A program made the translations under genes and the position numbers. Below are positions 8,530-17,459 of a DNA stretch of 64,000 bases, piece by piece (the first letter of the stretch is position 1; every line of letters begins with the position of its first letter). This stretch comes from DATGLG01 sp035294245 (GTDB lineage: Bacteria > Pseudomonadota > Alphaproteobacteria > JACZXZ01), in the NCBI GenBank assembly GCA_035294245.1, contig DATGLG010000041.1:124001-188000 (forward strand), read 5' to 3'. Under the pieces are notes generated by a model, which worked only from the letters and a program-made list of their open reading frames with translations, was not told the DNA's origin and did not search any database.

Positions 8530-9971
8530 AGGTAGCGTCTCTTGGCCTCGGCGATGGCACGGCGGACGCGCGCTGGCGCCGGTCCACCCAGGCTGTCGCG
8601 GCTGGCGACAGCCCGCTCCACGCTCAAGGCCGCGAAGACGTCCTTGGTAATGCGCGGCTCGATGGCGCGCATCTCGGCGAGGTCGAGCTCGTCCAGGCGG
8701 CAGCCTTTCTCCTCGGCGCGGCGGACGATGCGGCCCGTCACGTGATGGGCGGTGCGGAACGGCAGGCCGCAGGCGCGCACGAGCCAATCGGCGAGATCGG
8801 TCGCCGTCAGGAAGCCGCCGCCAAGGGCCGCCCGCATCGCCCCTTGATCGGCCTTCATGTCGCGCACCATGCCGGTCGCGGCCGCCACCAGGAGGGAAAG
8901 CGTGTCGGCGGCATCGAAGACGGGCTCCTTGTCCTCCTGCATGTCCTTGCCATAGGTGAGCGCCAGACCCTTCATCACCACGAGCAGCGTGCTGAGGTTG
9001 CCGATGAGCCGCCCGGCCTTGGCGCGCACCAGCTCCGCCGCATCGGGGTTGCGCTTCTGGGGCATGATGGAGCTTCCCGTGGTATAGGCGTCGGACAGCG
9101 CCACGAAGCGGAACTGGTCGCTCGACCAGATGACGATCTCCTCGGCGAGGCGGGAGAGATGCACCCCTGCGATGGCCGCCGCGGCGAGGAACTCCAGCGC
9201 GAAGTCGCGATCCGACACGGCATCCATGGAATTCGCCATCGGTCGCGCGAAGCCGAGCGCGCGCGCCGTCATCTCCCGGTCGATGGGAAAGGAGGTTCCG
9301 GCGAGCGCCGCGGCCCCCAGGGGGCATTCGTTGAGGCGCCGGCGGCAATCGGCAAGCCGCCCGCGGTCGCGCCCGAACATCTCCACATAGGCCATCAGAT
9401 GATGGGCGAAGGTGACCGGCTGCGCCGGCTGGAGATGGGTAAAGCCGGGCATCAGCGTCCCGGTGTGCCGCTCCGCCTGAATGATGAGCGCGCCCTGCAG
9501 GGCCTTGAGCGCCGGATCGAGCCTGTCGATGGCGTCGCGAACCCAGAGGCGGAAATCGGTTGCCACTTGGTCGTTGCGCGAGCGGGCGGTGTGGAGGCGG
9601 CCGGCCGGCTCGCCGATCAGGGCGGCGAGGCGCGCCTCAACATTCATGTGAATGTCCTCGAGGGCGCGGGAGAAGCGGAACTTGCCGCTTTCGATCTCGC
9701 GCAGGACCTCGTCGAGGCCGCGGATGATGGCCGCGCCGTCCTTGCGGGAGATGATCTTGCGCGCGGCCAGCATGGTCGCATGGGCCTTCGAGGCGGCGAT
9801 GTCCTGGGCATAGAGGCGCTGATCGAAGTCGATCGAGGCGTTGATCTCCGCCATGATCGCCGCCGGGCCTGCGGCAAATCGCCCTCCCCACAGGGGATTG
9901 GCCCGATCCTTGGCGCGCGCGGGCTTGGCTTTCGCCGCGGCTTTTGCTTTGCTGGGTCTGGTTACGGTCAT
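8526..9971 (-). CDS. argH: Argininosuccinate lyase
   Basis: Last enzyme of arginine biosynthesis, 481 residues, cleaving argininosuccinate to arginine and fumarate. The fumarase/aspartase superfamily signature is GSSIMPQKRNP (299-309), and the ARSRNDQVATD segment sits near 129-139. An unusual Lys/Ala-rich N-terminal tail of about 23 residues precedes the conserved NPLWGGRF start. The ATG at 9971 is chosen; the frame extends upstream to 10214, but that region is the coding start of the divergent thioredoxin-like gene. Only 18 bp separate the two start codons, so promoters must lie inside the neighbour's coding sequence. Confidence 0.95.
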   Translation of the reverse strand: MTVTRPSKAKAAAKAKPARAKDRANPLWGGRFAAGPAAIMAEINASIDFDQRLYAQDIAASKAHATMLAARKIISRKDGAAIIRGLDEVLREIESGKFRFSRALEDIHMNVEARLAALIGEPAGRLHTARSRNDQVATDFRLWVRDAIDRLDPALKALQGALIIQAERHTGTLMPGFTHLQPAQPVTFAHHLMAYVEMFGRDRGRLADCRRRLNECPLGAAALAGTSFPIDREMTARALGFARPMANSMDAVSDRDFALEFLAAAAIAGVHLSRLAEEIVIWSSDQFRFVALSDAYTTGSSIMPQKRNPDAAELVRAKAGRLIGNLSTLLVVMKGLALTYGKDMQEDKEPVFDAADTLSLLVAAATGMVRDMKADQGAMRAALGGGFLTATDLADWLVRACGLPFRTAHHVTGRIVRRAEEKGCRLDELDLAEMRAIEPRITKDVFAALSVERAVASRDSLGGPAPARVRRAIAEAKRRYL

Positions 9972-9989
9972 GGCGATAGAGTTCGTGAG

Positions 9990-10655
9990 ATGAAGCTCGG
10001 TAAGCGGTTCACGGGATGGGCCTTTGCGTCGGCAGGCGCCGGACTGGCCGTCCTGATCGCCGCCAGCCTGCTCGGGCTGAACATGACCGCCCCGGCGGCG
10101 CAGCCCGCAGGGGCCGAGCCCGTCCTGCGGGGCAGCATGGGCGACTTTAGCTATTTCGAGCCGCCGCGGCCAGTACCGCCGATCAGTTTCGTCGATGCAA
10201 GCAACCAGAGCCACAGCCTCGCCGACTACAAGGGCCGCGTGGTGCTCGTGAACTTCTGGGCGACGTGGTGCGCGCCCTGCGTTCGCGAGATGCCGTCGCT
10301 CGACCGGCTGCAGGCCGCATTGGGCGGCCGCGACTTCCTCGTCCTCGATCTCTCACTCGACCGCGAGGGGAAGGCGGCGGTCGAGCCCTATTTCACTGCA
10401 AACAAGCTGACCCATCTTGGCGTCTATCTCGATCCCAAGGGCGAGGCCTTCCGCGCCTGGCAAGGCCAGGGCGTTCCCACCAGCTTTATCATCGGGCGTG
10501 ACGGCCTCGCGCGCGGCGTGATGCTGGGGCCGGCCGATTGGAGTTCCGCCGCCGCGGTCGCGTTGATCCGCCATTTCATGGATGAAGGCGGTGGGGCCGG
10601 GACCGGCGCGGCACCCGTGCAACATACCAGCACGCCGCCGCCCGCGGCCGGCTGA
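9990..10655 (+). CDS. TlpA-like membrane-anchored thiol:disulfide protein
   Basis: Thioredoxin-fold protein of 221 residues. An N-terminal signal anchor (about 11-31) places the domain in the periplasm. The redox motif WCAPC is at 93-97, preceded by VVLVNFWAT, and the cis-Pro motif GVPTSF follows. Relatives reduce cytochrome c or copper-site cysteines. A Gly/Thr/Pro-rich C-terminal tail follows the domain. The ATG at 9990 is the only start that keeps the membrane anchor. Divergent from argH with an 18-bp gap; the argH/TlpA linkage is common in alphaproteobacteria. The exact substrate is unknown. Confidence 0.88.
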   Translation: MKLGKRFTGWAFASAGAGLAVLIAASLLGLNMTAPAAQPAGAEPVLRGSMGDFSYFEPPRPVPPISFVDASNQSHSLADYKGRVVLVNFWATWCAPCVREMPSLDRLQAALGGRDFLVLDLSLDREGKAAVEPYFTANKLTHLGVYLDPKGEAFRAWQGQGVPTSFIIGRDGLARGVMLGPADWSSAAAVALIRHFMDEGGGAGTGAAPVQHTSTPPPAAG

Positions 10656-10704
10656 CGGCCTACCCACCGCGATCAAAGGCGGGCAAGGGTCGGGATGAGC
10701 GCCC

Positions 10705-11733
10705 TCAGATCCCCACGCGCCAAGTCGAGCCGCGCCGCAGCAGGGCGTTAAGGTCGGGCGCGGACCCCCGCTTCGTCGCCTCCTCGATCTGCCCCACGAC
10801 CTGGCGCTCATAGGTCGGCGCCGGGCTGCAATAGAGCACGCCGAGGGCCATGGGGAAGGCGGGCGGCTCCATCTGCGCGAGCATCACCGCGAGCGGCCGG
10901 CTGGTCTCGTCATGCACGAGCAGATCGGACTCCGTGACGCCGTTCTCGCCGAGATGCACGACCTCGAGCTCGAGGCTGCCCGGCTTGAGGCGAAGCCCCT
11001 TCTTGCGGTCCTTGCCGAAGACCATCGGCTTGCCGTGCTCGAGATGGAGCTGGGCCTCCGCCGCGACGTCCTTCTCGGTGAAATGGCTATAGGCGCCGTC
11101 GTTATAGACAATGCAGTTCTGGAAGATTTCCACGAAGGAGGCGCCCTTGTGCTCATAGGCCCGCTTGAGCACGCCGGGGAGATGGGCCTGGAGCGTGTCG
11201 ATCGAGCGCGCGACGAAATGCCCGCCGGCGCCGAGTGCGAAAAGCGTCGCCGAGACGGGCTGGTCGATCGAGCCCATCGGGGTCGAGGGCGAGCGTGTGC
11301 CGGGGCGCGAGGTCGGCGAGTATTGGCCTTTGGTCAGGCCATAGATCGCATTGTTGAAGAGCAGGATCTGTAGATCGACGTTGCGCCTGAGCGCGTGCAT
11401 GGTGTGATTGCCGCCGATCGACAGCATGTCGCCGTCACCGCCGATCACCCAGACATCGAGGGCGGGATTGGCCAGCTTGACACCGGTGGCGATCGCCGGC
11501 GCGCGCCCGTGGATCGTGTGGAATCCATAGCTCGCCATGTAATAAGGGAAGCGGGCCGCGCAGCCGATCCCGGAGACGAACACGGTGTCCTCCCGGCGGG
11601 CGCCGATATCGGCCAGCGTCTTCGTCACCGCCTTGATGATGGCGTAGTCGCCGCAGCCGGGGCACCAGCGGATCTCCTGGTCAGAGGCGTAGTCCTTGGG
11701 CGTGAGTTTCTGGGGCGGGGTCGCGATGTTCAT
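10705..11733 (-). CDS. korB: 2-oxoacid:ferredoxin oxidoreductase, beta subunit
   Basis: TPP-binding subunit of 342 residues. Near the N-terminus is a CPGCGDY motif, with GIGC following, and another cysteine lies in the CIVYND segment; these are the usual 4Fe-4S ligands of this subunit. The TPP motif begins GDGDML and ends NN. Together with the alpha subunit it would oxidise 2-oxoglutarate (or another 2-oxoacid) to the acyl-CoA and CO2 with reduction of ferredoxin. Its start lies 1 bp after the korA stop, so the two are one transcript. Substrate specificity is inferred from the two-subunit architecture. Confidence 0.9.
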   Translation of the reverse strand: MNIATPPQKLTPKDYASDQEIRWCPGCGDYAIIKAVTKTLADIGARREDTVFVSGIGCAARFPYYMASYGFHTIHGRAPAIATGVKLANPALDVWVIGGDGDMLSIGGNHTMHALRRNVDLQILLFNNAIYGLTKGQYSPTSRPGTRSPSTPMGSIDQPVSATLFALGAGGHFVARSIDTLQAHLPGVLKRAYEHKGASFVEIFQNCIVYNDGAYSHFTEKDVAAEAQLHLEHGKPMVFGKDRKKGLRLKPGSLELEVVHLGENGVTESDLLVHDETSRPLAVMLAQMEPPAFPMALGVLYCSPAPTYERQVVGQIEEATKRGSAPDLNALLRRGSTWRVGI

Positions 11734-11734
11734 C

Positions 11735-13609
11735 TCAAGCCTCCAGCAGCGCGCGCACCGCGCTCTCGATCTCGGCGATCTTGAAGGGACGGCCCGTTAC
11801 CTTGTTGAGCCCCTTGGCGGGAATGAGATAGCGGCTGCGGATCACCGTGAGGAGCTGCCCGTTGTTCATCTCGGGGATGAGCACGTGCTCGAACCCTTGG
11901 AGGAGCTCGCCGAGATTGGCCGGCAACGGCCAGATGTAGCGCAGATGGATGTGGGAGACCGACCGGCCCTCCCGGCGCAGATTGTCGACGGCGCGGCCGA
12001 TCGGCCCGAAGGTCGAGCCCCAGCCGAGAACCGCCACCTTTCCCGTCGTCGCGCCGTCCTCGGTCCGCTGCGGCGGCATGTCCTTGGCGATCCCGTCGAT
12101 CTTGGCCGCCCGCGCCTTGGTCATGCGCTGGTGGTTGTCGGGATCGTAGGAGATATTGCCGCTGTCGTAGTCGCGCTCGATGCCGCCGATGCGGTGCTCG
12201 AGCCCAGGCGTCCCCGGCTTGACCCAGGGTCGCGCCAGGGTCGCCGGGTCGCGCAGGAAGGGATGGAAGCCCGCGGGGTCGGTGCGGAACGCGACCTTGA
12301 AGGGCTTATAGGTCGAAAGATCCGGAATTTTCCAGGGCTCGGCGGCATTGGCCAGATAGCCGTCGGTGAGCACGATCACCGGGGTCATGTATTTCGTCGC
12401 GATGCGCACCGCCTCGATGGCGACATCGAAGCAGTCCGAGGACGAGCGCGCGGCGAGAACCGCCAGGGGCGAGTCGGCGTTGCGCCCATAGACCGCTTGA
12501 TAAAGGTCCGATTGCTCCGTCTTGGTCGGCATGCCCGTCGAGGGTCCGGCGCGCTGGGAATTGATCACGACGAGCGGCAGCTCGGCGCCGATGGCGAGGC
12601 CCAGGGCCTCGGTCTTGAGCGCGACGCCGGGCCCCGAGCTCGAAGTGACGCCCATCGAGCCCGCATAGGAGGCGCCGATCGCGGCACCAATCGCGGCGAT
12701 CTCATCCTCGGCCTGGAAGGTCACGACGCCGAAATTCTTGAGAGGCGCCAGGCTGTGCAGGATCGCCGAGGCCGGGGTGATCGGATAGGAGCAGAAGACG
12801 AGCGGAAGGCCGGCGAGCTGGCAACCCGCGACAAGGCCCCAGGCCATGGCTTCGGTCCCCGTCACGGTGCGGTAGAGTCCAGGCTCGAGATGGGCCGCTG
12901 GAACCTCGAAGGCGGGAAGTGCCGTCGGCAGCTCGGCGGTCTCGCCGAAGGCATGTCCCGCGTTGAGGGCCGCAATATTTGCCTCGGCGAGAACCGGCTC
13001 CTTCTGGAAGCGCCGCTTGAGCCAATCGGCGGTGGGCGCGCGGTCGCGGCCATACATCCAGTAGAGCAGGCCGAGGGCCCAGAGATTCTTGCAGCGCAGG
13101 GCCTCCTTCTGGCTGAGATCGAGCCCCTTGACGGATTCCAGTGTCATCCGGGAGATGTCGATCTCGATGAGGCGATAGCCGCTGAGGCTGCCGTCCTTGA
13201 GCGGGTCGCTCTTGAATCCGGCCTTGGCGTAGTTGCGCTCGTTGAAGGCCCCCGAGTTGAGGATGAGGATGCCGCCTTCCTTGAGGTCGCGAAGGTGCAC
13301 TTTGAGTGCCGCCGGATTGAGGGCGACGAGGACGTCCGGCGCATCGCCCGAGGTGCGGATGGCGCGGCCGCCGAAATTGATCTGGAACGAGGAGACGCCG
13401 AAGGTCGTACCGACGGGGGCGCGGATCTCGGCCGGAAAATCCGGAAAGGTGGCGAGATCGTTGCCCGCAAACGCGGTCGTCTGCGCGAATTGGCTACCGG
13501 TCAGCTGAATGCCGTCGCCGGAATCGCCGGCGATGCGCACGACGACGGACTCCAGCCTTTCGCGATGCTGGCGCTCTGGCCGCTCCGCCGTTGCTAGGTT
13601 CCCTTCCAT
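11735..13609 (-). CDS. korA: 2-oxoacid:ferredoxin oxidoreductase, alpha subunit (gamma-alpha fusion)
   Basis: Protein of 624 residues that joins the gamma domain (about 20-200, starting at the RIAGDSGDGI motif) to the pyruvate-ferredoxin-oxidoreductase alpha domain (about 225-620). The YPITPAS motif and the GMPTKTEQSDL segment are typical of KorA. No ferredoxin-type CxxCxxC cluster domain is visible, as expected for the two-subunit form. The ATG at 13609 is used; a later start is not supported, since the gamma domain begins close to it. Upstream is a 160-bp gap to the 3-hydroxyacyl-CoA dehydrogenase gene. Confidence 0.9.
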   Translation of the reverse strand: MEGNLATAERPERQHRERLESVVVRIAGDSGDGIQLTGSQFAQTTAFAGNDLATFPDFPAEIRAPVGTTFGVSSFQINFGGRAIRTSGDAPDVLVALNPAALKVHLRDLKEGGILILNSGAFNERNYAKAGFKSDPLKDGSLSGYRLIEIDISRMTLESVKGLDLSQKEALRCKNLWALGLLYWMYGRDRAPTADWLKRRFQKEPVLAEANIAALNAGHAFGETAELPTALPAFEVPAAHLEPGLYRTVTGTEAMAWGLVAGCQLAGLPLVFCSYPITPASAILHSLAPLKNFGVVTFQAEDEIAAIGAAIGASYAGSMGVTSSSGPGVALKTEALGLAIGAELPLVVINSQRAGPSTGMPTKTEQSDLYQAVYGRNADSPLAVLAARSSSDCFDVAIEAVRIATKYMTPVIVLTDGYLANAAEPWKIPDLSTYKPFKVAFRTDPAGFHPFLRDPATLARPWVKPGTPGLEHRIGGIERDYDSGNISYDPDNHQRMTKARAAKIDGIAKDMPPQRTEDGATTGKVAVLGWGSTFGPIGRAVDNLRREGRSVSHIHLRYIWPLPANLGELLQGFEHVLIPEMNNGQLLTVIRSRYLIPAKGLNKVTGRPFKIAEIESAVRALLEA

Positions 13610-13769
13610 GACCTTACCTTTGGTTCTCGGGCCTGGCCTCTCCCCGGACGGGGCCGCGACCCTACAATCCCCCCGGCCCCGCCGCCTACGCCCTTGAAAA
13701 TATGGGGTGCCGCGGCGAATAGCAAACCCGATGCGGAGGCGCCTTCCGGTCCGCGCGGCGGGCCTGCCG

Positions 13770-14645
13770 TCAGCGCGTCGGAACCGGCTTCTCGCCCCCG
13801 TAATCGTAAAAGCCGCGGCCCGTCTTCCGCCCGAGCCAGCCGGCCTCGACGTATTTCACCAGCAGCGGACAGGGGCGGTATTTGCTGTCGGCCAGGCCCT
13901 CGTAGAGCACGTGCATCACCGCGAGGCAGGTGTCGAGGCCGATGAAATCGGCGAGCTCCAGGGGCCCCATGGGGTGATGGGCTCCGAGCCGCATGCCGAT
14001 ATCGATGGCCTCGACGGAGCCGACACCCTCGTAAAGGGCATAGACGGCCTCGTTGATCATCGGCAGCAGGATGCGGTTGACGATGAAGGCGGGGAAATCC
14101 TCGGCATTCGCCGGGGTCTTGCCGAGCTCGATGGCGAGCTCCCGAATGGTCTTGAAGGTCTCCTCCGAGGTGGCGAGGCCGCGGATCAGCTCCACCAGCT
14201 CCATCACGGGCACCGGGTTCATGAAATGCATGCCCATGAATTTGCTCGGCCGGTCGGTCAGCGACGCCAGGCGCGTGATCGAGATCGAGGAGGTGTTGCT
14301 GGCGACGAGGGCGTCCTTCCTGAGGATCGGGCAGAGGGAGCGCAGGATCTCGCTCTTGACGTTCAGGTTCTCGGTCGCCGATTCGATCACGAGATCGCAG
14401 TCGGCGAACTGCTCGAAGCCGGTCCCCGTCTTGATCCGCTTGAGCGCCGCCTGCTTCTGCTCTTCACTGACAATGCCGCGCGACACCTGGCGCGCCATGT
14501 TCCGCTCAATGGTCTGCAGCGCCTTGGCAAGCGCCTCCTCGCTCACATCCCCGAGCCGCACGTCATGGCCCGCCATGGCGCACACATGAGCGATGCCGTT
14601 GCCCATTTGGCCGGCGCCGATCACGCCGATCTTCCCGATTGCCAA
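13770..14645 (-). CDS. 3-hydroxybutyryl-CoA dehydrogenase
   Basis: NAD(P)-linked dehydrogenase of 291 residues interconverting 3-hydroxyacyl-CoA and 3-oxoacyl-CoA, probably C4. The Rossmann motif GAGQMG lies at 10-15, and the catalytic segment MGMHFMNPVPVM holds the active-site histidine and Asn-Pro. The C-terminal dimerisation domain contains AHHPMGPLELADFIG. Translation appears to start at a TTG (14645) preceded by AAGGAG about seven bases upstream. It lies 27 bp downstream of etfA on the same strand, so it may belong to the etf transcript. It could serve butyrate/crotonyl-CoA metabolism or the acetoacetyl-CoA step before Ccr. Confidence 0.92.
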   Translation of the reverse strand: MAIGKIGVIGAGQMGNGIAHVCAMAGHDVRLGDVSEEALAKALQTIERNMARQVSRGIVSEEQKQAALKRIKTGTGFEQFADCDLVIESATENLNVKSEILRSLCPILRKDALVASNTSSISITRLASLTDRPSKFMGMHFMNPVPVMELVELIRGLATSEETFKTIRELAIELGKTPANAEDFPAFIVNRILLPMINEAVYALYEGVGSVEAIDIGMRLGAHHPMGPLELADFIGLDTCLAVMHVLYEGLADSKYRPCPLLVKYVEAGWLGRKTGRGFYDYGGEKPVPTR

Positions 14646-14672
14646 GTTCGATCTCCTTTCGCGCGCGGCCGC

Positions 14673-15611
14673 TCAGCTTTGCTTCTCGAGTTCCTTCTCG
14701 AGCTCGGGCACGGCCTTGAAGAGGTCCGCGACCAGGCCGTAATCGGCGACCTGGAAGATGGGCGCCTCCTCGTCCTTGTTGATGGCGACGATGACCTTCG
14801 AATCCTTCATGCCGGCGAGATGCTGGATGGCGCCCGAGATGCCGACCGCGATGTAGAGATCGGGAGCGACAATCTTCCCGGTCTGGCCGACCTGGTAGTC
14901 GTTGGGCACGAAGCCCGCATCCACCGCCGCGCGCGAGGCGCCAACGGCGGCTCCCAGCTTGTCCGCAACCCGCTCGAGCAGCGCAAAATTCTCGCCGGAC
15001 TGCATCCCGCGCCCGCCCGAGATCACGATGCGCGCACTGGTGAGCTCCGGCCGCTCCGATTTGCTGAGCGCCTGGCCGACGAAGCGCGAAAGTCCGGCAT
15101 CGGCGCCCGTCTCGATCGTCTCCACCGCCGCGGATCCGCCCTCAGCGGCGGCGGCATCGAAGGCCGTGCCGCGCACGGTGATTACCTTGATCGCGTCCTT
15201 CGACTGCACGGTCGCCAGCGCATTGCCCGCATAGATCGGGCGCACGAAGGTGTCGGGCGAGACGATCTTGACAATCTCCGAGATCTGCTGGCTGTCGAGA
15301 AGCGCCGCCACGCGGGGCATTAGGTTCTTGCCGAAGCTGTCGGCGGGGGCCAGGACATGGCTGTAGCCGGAGGCGAGCTTGGCGACGAGGGGTGCTAGGT
15401 TCTCCGCCAATCCGTGCCCGAGAAAGGGGGCGTCGGCGTGCAGCACCTTGGCGACGCCCGCGATCTTCGCCGCGGCTTGTGCGGCGGCCGCGCAATCGGT
15501 GCCGGCCACCAGTATCGCGACCTCGCCCAAGGCCTTCGCCGCCGTCACGGCATGGAGCGTCGCCGGATTGACGGCCTTATTGTCGTGATCGGCAATGACG
15601 AGGACGCTCAT
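14673..15611 (-). CDS. etfA: Electron transfer flavoprotein, alpha subunit
   Basis: FAD-binding subunit of 312 residues. The C-terminal FAD domain shows the family motifs: VISGGRGMQS, followed by the VGQTGKIVAPDLY and GISGAIQH segments. With EtfB it passes electrons from acyl-CoA dehydrogenases such as the Mcd encoded nearby to ETF:quinone oxidoreductase. The start codon overlaps the etfB stop in a TGATG junction. Confidence 0.95.
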   Translation of the reverse strand: MSVLVIADHDNKAVNPATLHAVTAAKALGEVAILVAGTDCAAAAQAAAKIAGVAKVLHADAPFLGHGLAENLAPLVAKLASGYSHVLAPADSFGKNLMPRVAALLDSQQISEIVKIVSPDTFVRPIYAGNALATVQSKDAIKVITVRGTAFDAAAAEGGSAAVETIETGADAGLSRFVGQALSKSERPELTSARIVISGGRGMQSGENFALLERVADKLGAAVGASRAAVDAGFVPNDYQVGQTGKIVAPDLYIAVGISGAIQHLAGMKDSKVIVAINKDEEAPIFQVADYGLVADLFKAVPELEKELEKQS

Positions 15612-16360
15612 CAGATCACCTTCGCTTCGTTCTTGAGCTTCTGCACAAGCTCGGCCACATCCTTGACCTTGACGCCCGCCTGGCGTTTCGGCGGCTCTTC
15701 GACCTTCAAGACCGCGAGCCGAGGTGTGATGTCGACGCCGAGCTCGCCCGGGGTGAGCTTGTCGATCGGCTTCTTCTTGGCCTTCATGATGTTGGGCAGC
15801 GAGGCGTAGCGCGGCTCGTTCAGGCGCAGATCGGTGGTCACGATCGCCGGCAGCTTGAGCTGGACCGTCTCGAGCCCGCCATCCACCTCCCGCGTCACCT
15901 CGATCCCGCCATCCTTGAACGTGAGCTTCGAGGCGAAGGTGCCCTGGGGCCAGCCGAGAAGGGCCGCGAGCATCTGGCCGGTCTGGTTGCTGTCATCATC
16001 GATGGCCTGCTTGCCCAGAATGACGAGGCCGGGCTTCTCCCTCTCGACCACTGCCTTGAGCAGCTTGGCAACCGCGAGGGGCTGGACCTCCTGATCGGTC
16101 TCGACGTGGATGCCGCGGTCGGCACCCATGGCGAGCGCGGTCCGGATCGTCTCCTGGCATTGCGCCACGCCGATCGACACGGCGACGACCTCCGTCGCGG
16201 TACCCGCCTCCTTGAGGCGGATCGCCTCTTCGACGCCGATCTCGTCGAAGGGATTCATGGACATCTTGACGTTCGCGGTCTCGACACCGCTGTGATCAGC
16301 CTTGACCCGGATCTTGACGTTGTAGTCGATGACCCGCTTGACCGGGACCACAACCTTCAT
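15611..16360 (-). CDS. etfB: Electron transfer flavoprotein, beta subunit
   Basis: Subunit of 249 residues carrying the AMP site. The VVVPVKRVIDYN start and the family signature region around VTREVDGGLETV are present. It is the first gene of etfB-etfA, and the two overlap by one base. Upstream are a sigma70-like promoter and, beyond it, a perfect 8-bp inverted repeat, both listed separately. Its logical client here is the methylsuccinyl-CoA dehydrogenase in the same block, but ETF normally serves many dehydrogenases. Confidence 0.95.
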   Translation of the reverse strand: MKVVVPVKRVIDYNVKIRVKADHSGVETANVKMSMNPFDEIGVEEAIRLKEAGTATEVVAVSIGVAQCQETIRTALAMGADRGIHVETDQEVQPLAVAKLLKAVVEREKPGLVILGKQAIDDDSNQTGQMLAALLGWPQGTFASKLTFKDGGIEVTREVDGGLETVQLKLPAIVTTDLRLNEPRYASLPNIMKAKKKPIDKLTPGELGVDITPRLAVLKVEEPPKRQAGVKVKDVAELVQKLKNEAKVI

Positions 16361-16409
16361 TGCGCTTCCTTTGTCCTGATTGGTCGGTTTTGCTTGATCG
16401 GGTTGGTCT

Positions 16410-16438
16410 GTTTAGGAGAGGGCTTTCCTGCCTGTCAA
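16410..16438 (-). promoter_or_regulatory. Likely sigma70 promoter of etfBA
   Basis: Reading the minus strand, TTGACA (16438-16433) is a perfect -35 element. A 17-bp spacer leads to CTAAAC (16415-16410), a weak -10; TAAACA one base further is the alternative. Transcription would begin about 45 bases before the etfB ATG. The -35 match is seen; promoter use is inferred. Confidence 0.5.
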
Positions 16439-16471
16439 GCAAGCGGCCGCCGCTAAAAATGGCGGAAATCC

Positions 16472-16492
16472 TGCGAAATTCTGCATTTCGCA
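16472..16492. promoter_or_regulatory. Perfect inverted repeat upstream of etfB
   Basis: TGCGAAAT, a five-base spacer TCTGC, then ATTTCGCA form a perfect 8-bp inverted repeat. It is centred about 45 bp upstream of the predicted etfB -35, a position suited to an activator or an upstream repressor site. No family is assigned. Confidence 0.5.
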
Positions 16493-16632
16493 TCTGCACA
16501 CTAAGCTCGCGTCATTATGATGTCAACGAATCGGAAGAGAGGCGATCCGTGCGAACGGCGCGCCTAATCAGGAGCCCTGCTCTCGCCCCCACATGCGCCA
16601 TAAGAGCGGGCCATGCCCGGCATAAATTCTCC

Positions 16633-17196
16633 CTATCGGTTGGCGCCGGGCACCCATAGGACGTCCTTCGTGCCCTTGTCGTTGAGGTGACGGGCCAGCA
16701 CGAAGAGATGGTCGGAGAGGCGGTTCGCATAGCGCAAGGCGGCGGGGTTGACCGCCTCGCGCGTTGCAAGCTCGGCGATCAGGCGCTCCGCGCGGCGCAC
16801 CACCGTACGCGCCAGGTGCAGATAGGCGGAGGCCGGAGTGCCGCCCGGCAAGACGAAGGAGTTGAGCGGCGCGAGCTCGGCGTTCATGGTGTCGATTTCC
16901 CGCTCGAGCCGCGCCACCTGGCTGTCCTGGATGCGCAGGGCGCGGGCCTCGCGCGAGCCCCCCATCGGGGTCGCGAGATCGGCGCCCAGATCGAAGAGGT
17001 CATTCTGGATGCGCGCCAGCATGGCGTCCGCGGCCGCGGTCACGTGCAGACGAGCAATGCCGACCGCGCCATTGGCCTCGTCGACGGTGCCGAAGGCGGC
17101 GACGCGCAAGTCCTGCTTGGCGACGCGGCTGCCGTCGCCGAGGGAGGTCTCGCCCTTGTCGCCGCCGCGGGTATAGATCCTCGTCAGCTTGACCAT
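16633..17196 (-). CDS. Cob(I)alamin adenosyltransferase, PduO type
   Basis: Enzyme of 187 residues that transfers adenosyl from ATP to cob(I)alamin or cob(I)yrinic acid diamide. The N-terminal ATP-binding motif TRGGDKGETS (about 8-17) is the hallmark of the PduO family, and the FGTVDEANGAVG and C-terminal RLSDHLFVLAR segments also match. The product adenosylcobalamin is the cofactor of the ethylmalonyl-CoA mutase encoded 4.4 kb away. The gene begins 6 bp after the twin-transmembrane gene, probably on the barnase-barstar transcript. Confidence 0.92.
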   Translation of the reverse strand: MVKLTRIYTRGGDKGETSLGDGSRVAKQDLRVAAFGTVDEANGAVGIARLHVTAAADAMLARIQNDLFDLGADLATPMGGSREARALRIQDSQVARLEREIDTMNAELAPLNSFVLPGGTPASAYLHLARTVVRRAERLIAELATREAVNPAALRYANRLSDHLFVLARHLNDKGTKDVLWVPGANR

Positions 17197-17202
17197 CGCG
17201 GG

Positions 17203-17406
17203 TCAGCCGTGGCCGCGGAAGAAGAGCATGAAGATCGCGAAGAGGGCGAGGGCGACGGCCTGGAGCAGGACGCGCAACCGCATCAGCTTGTTCGCATATT
17301 TCCGGTTGAACTCGCCGCCCTTGAACATCGACACGACGCCGGCGATCAGCACGACGAGAACGGCCGCCATAGCGATGCCGACGAGATAGCTGAAGAGCTT
17401 CTCCAT
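17203..17406 (-). CDS. Twin transmembrane (HIG1-like) small membrane protein
   Basis: A 67-residue protein made of two hydrophobic helices (about 6-28 and 44-63) joined by a basic loop containing FNRKYANKLMRLR. This looks like the hypoxia-induced-gene-1 (HIG1) fold, members of which associate with cytochrome oxidase in mitochondria and some alphaproteobacteria. The ATG at 17406 is chosen because the upstream extension to 17442 is not hydrophobic. It sits 53 bp downstream of barstar and 6 bp upstream of the adenosyltransferase. Confidence 0.75.
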   Translation of the reverse strand: MEKLFSYLVGIAMAAVLVVLIAGVVSMFKGGEFNRKYANKLMRLRVLLQAVALALFAIFMLFFRGHG

Positions 17407-17459
17407 CCCGGTGATATAGCGCGCGACCGGGTCATGCTCCACTCAATTCGCCGAGGCCG

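Noticed and set aside
11696..13597. A 633-codon plus-strand frame opposite korA
   Set aside because: Antisense to korA, whose motifs are intact, and no family likeness.
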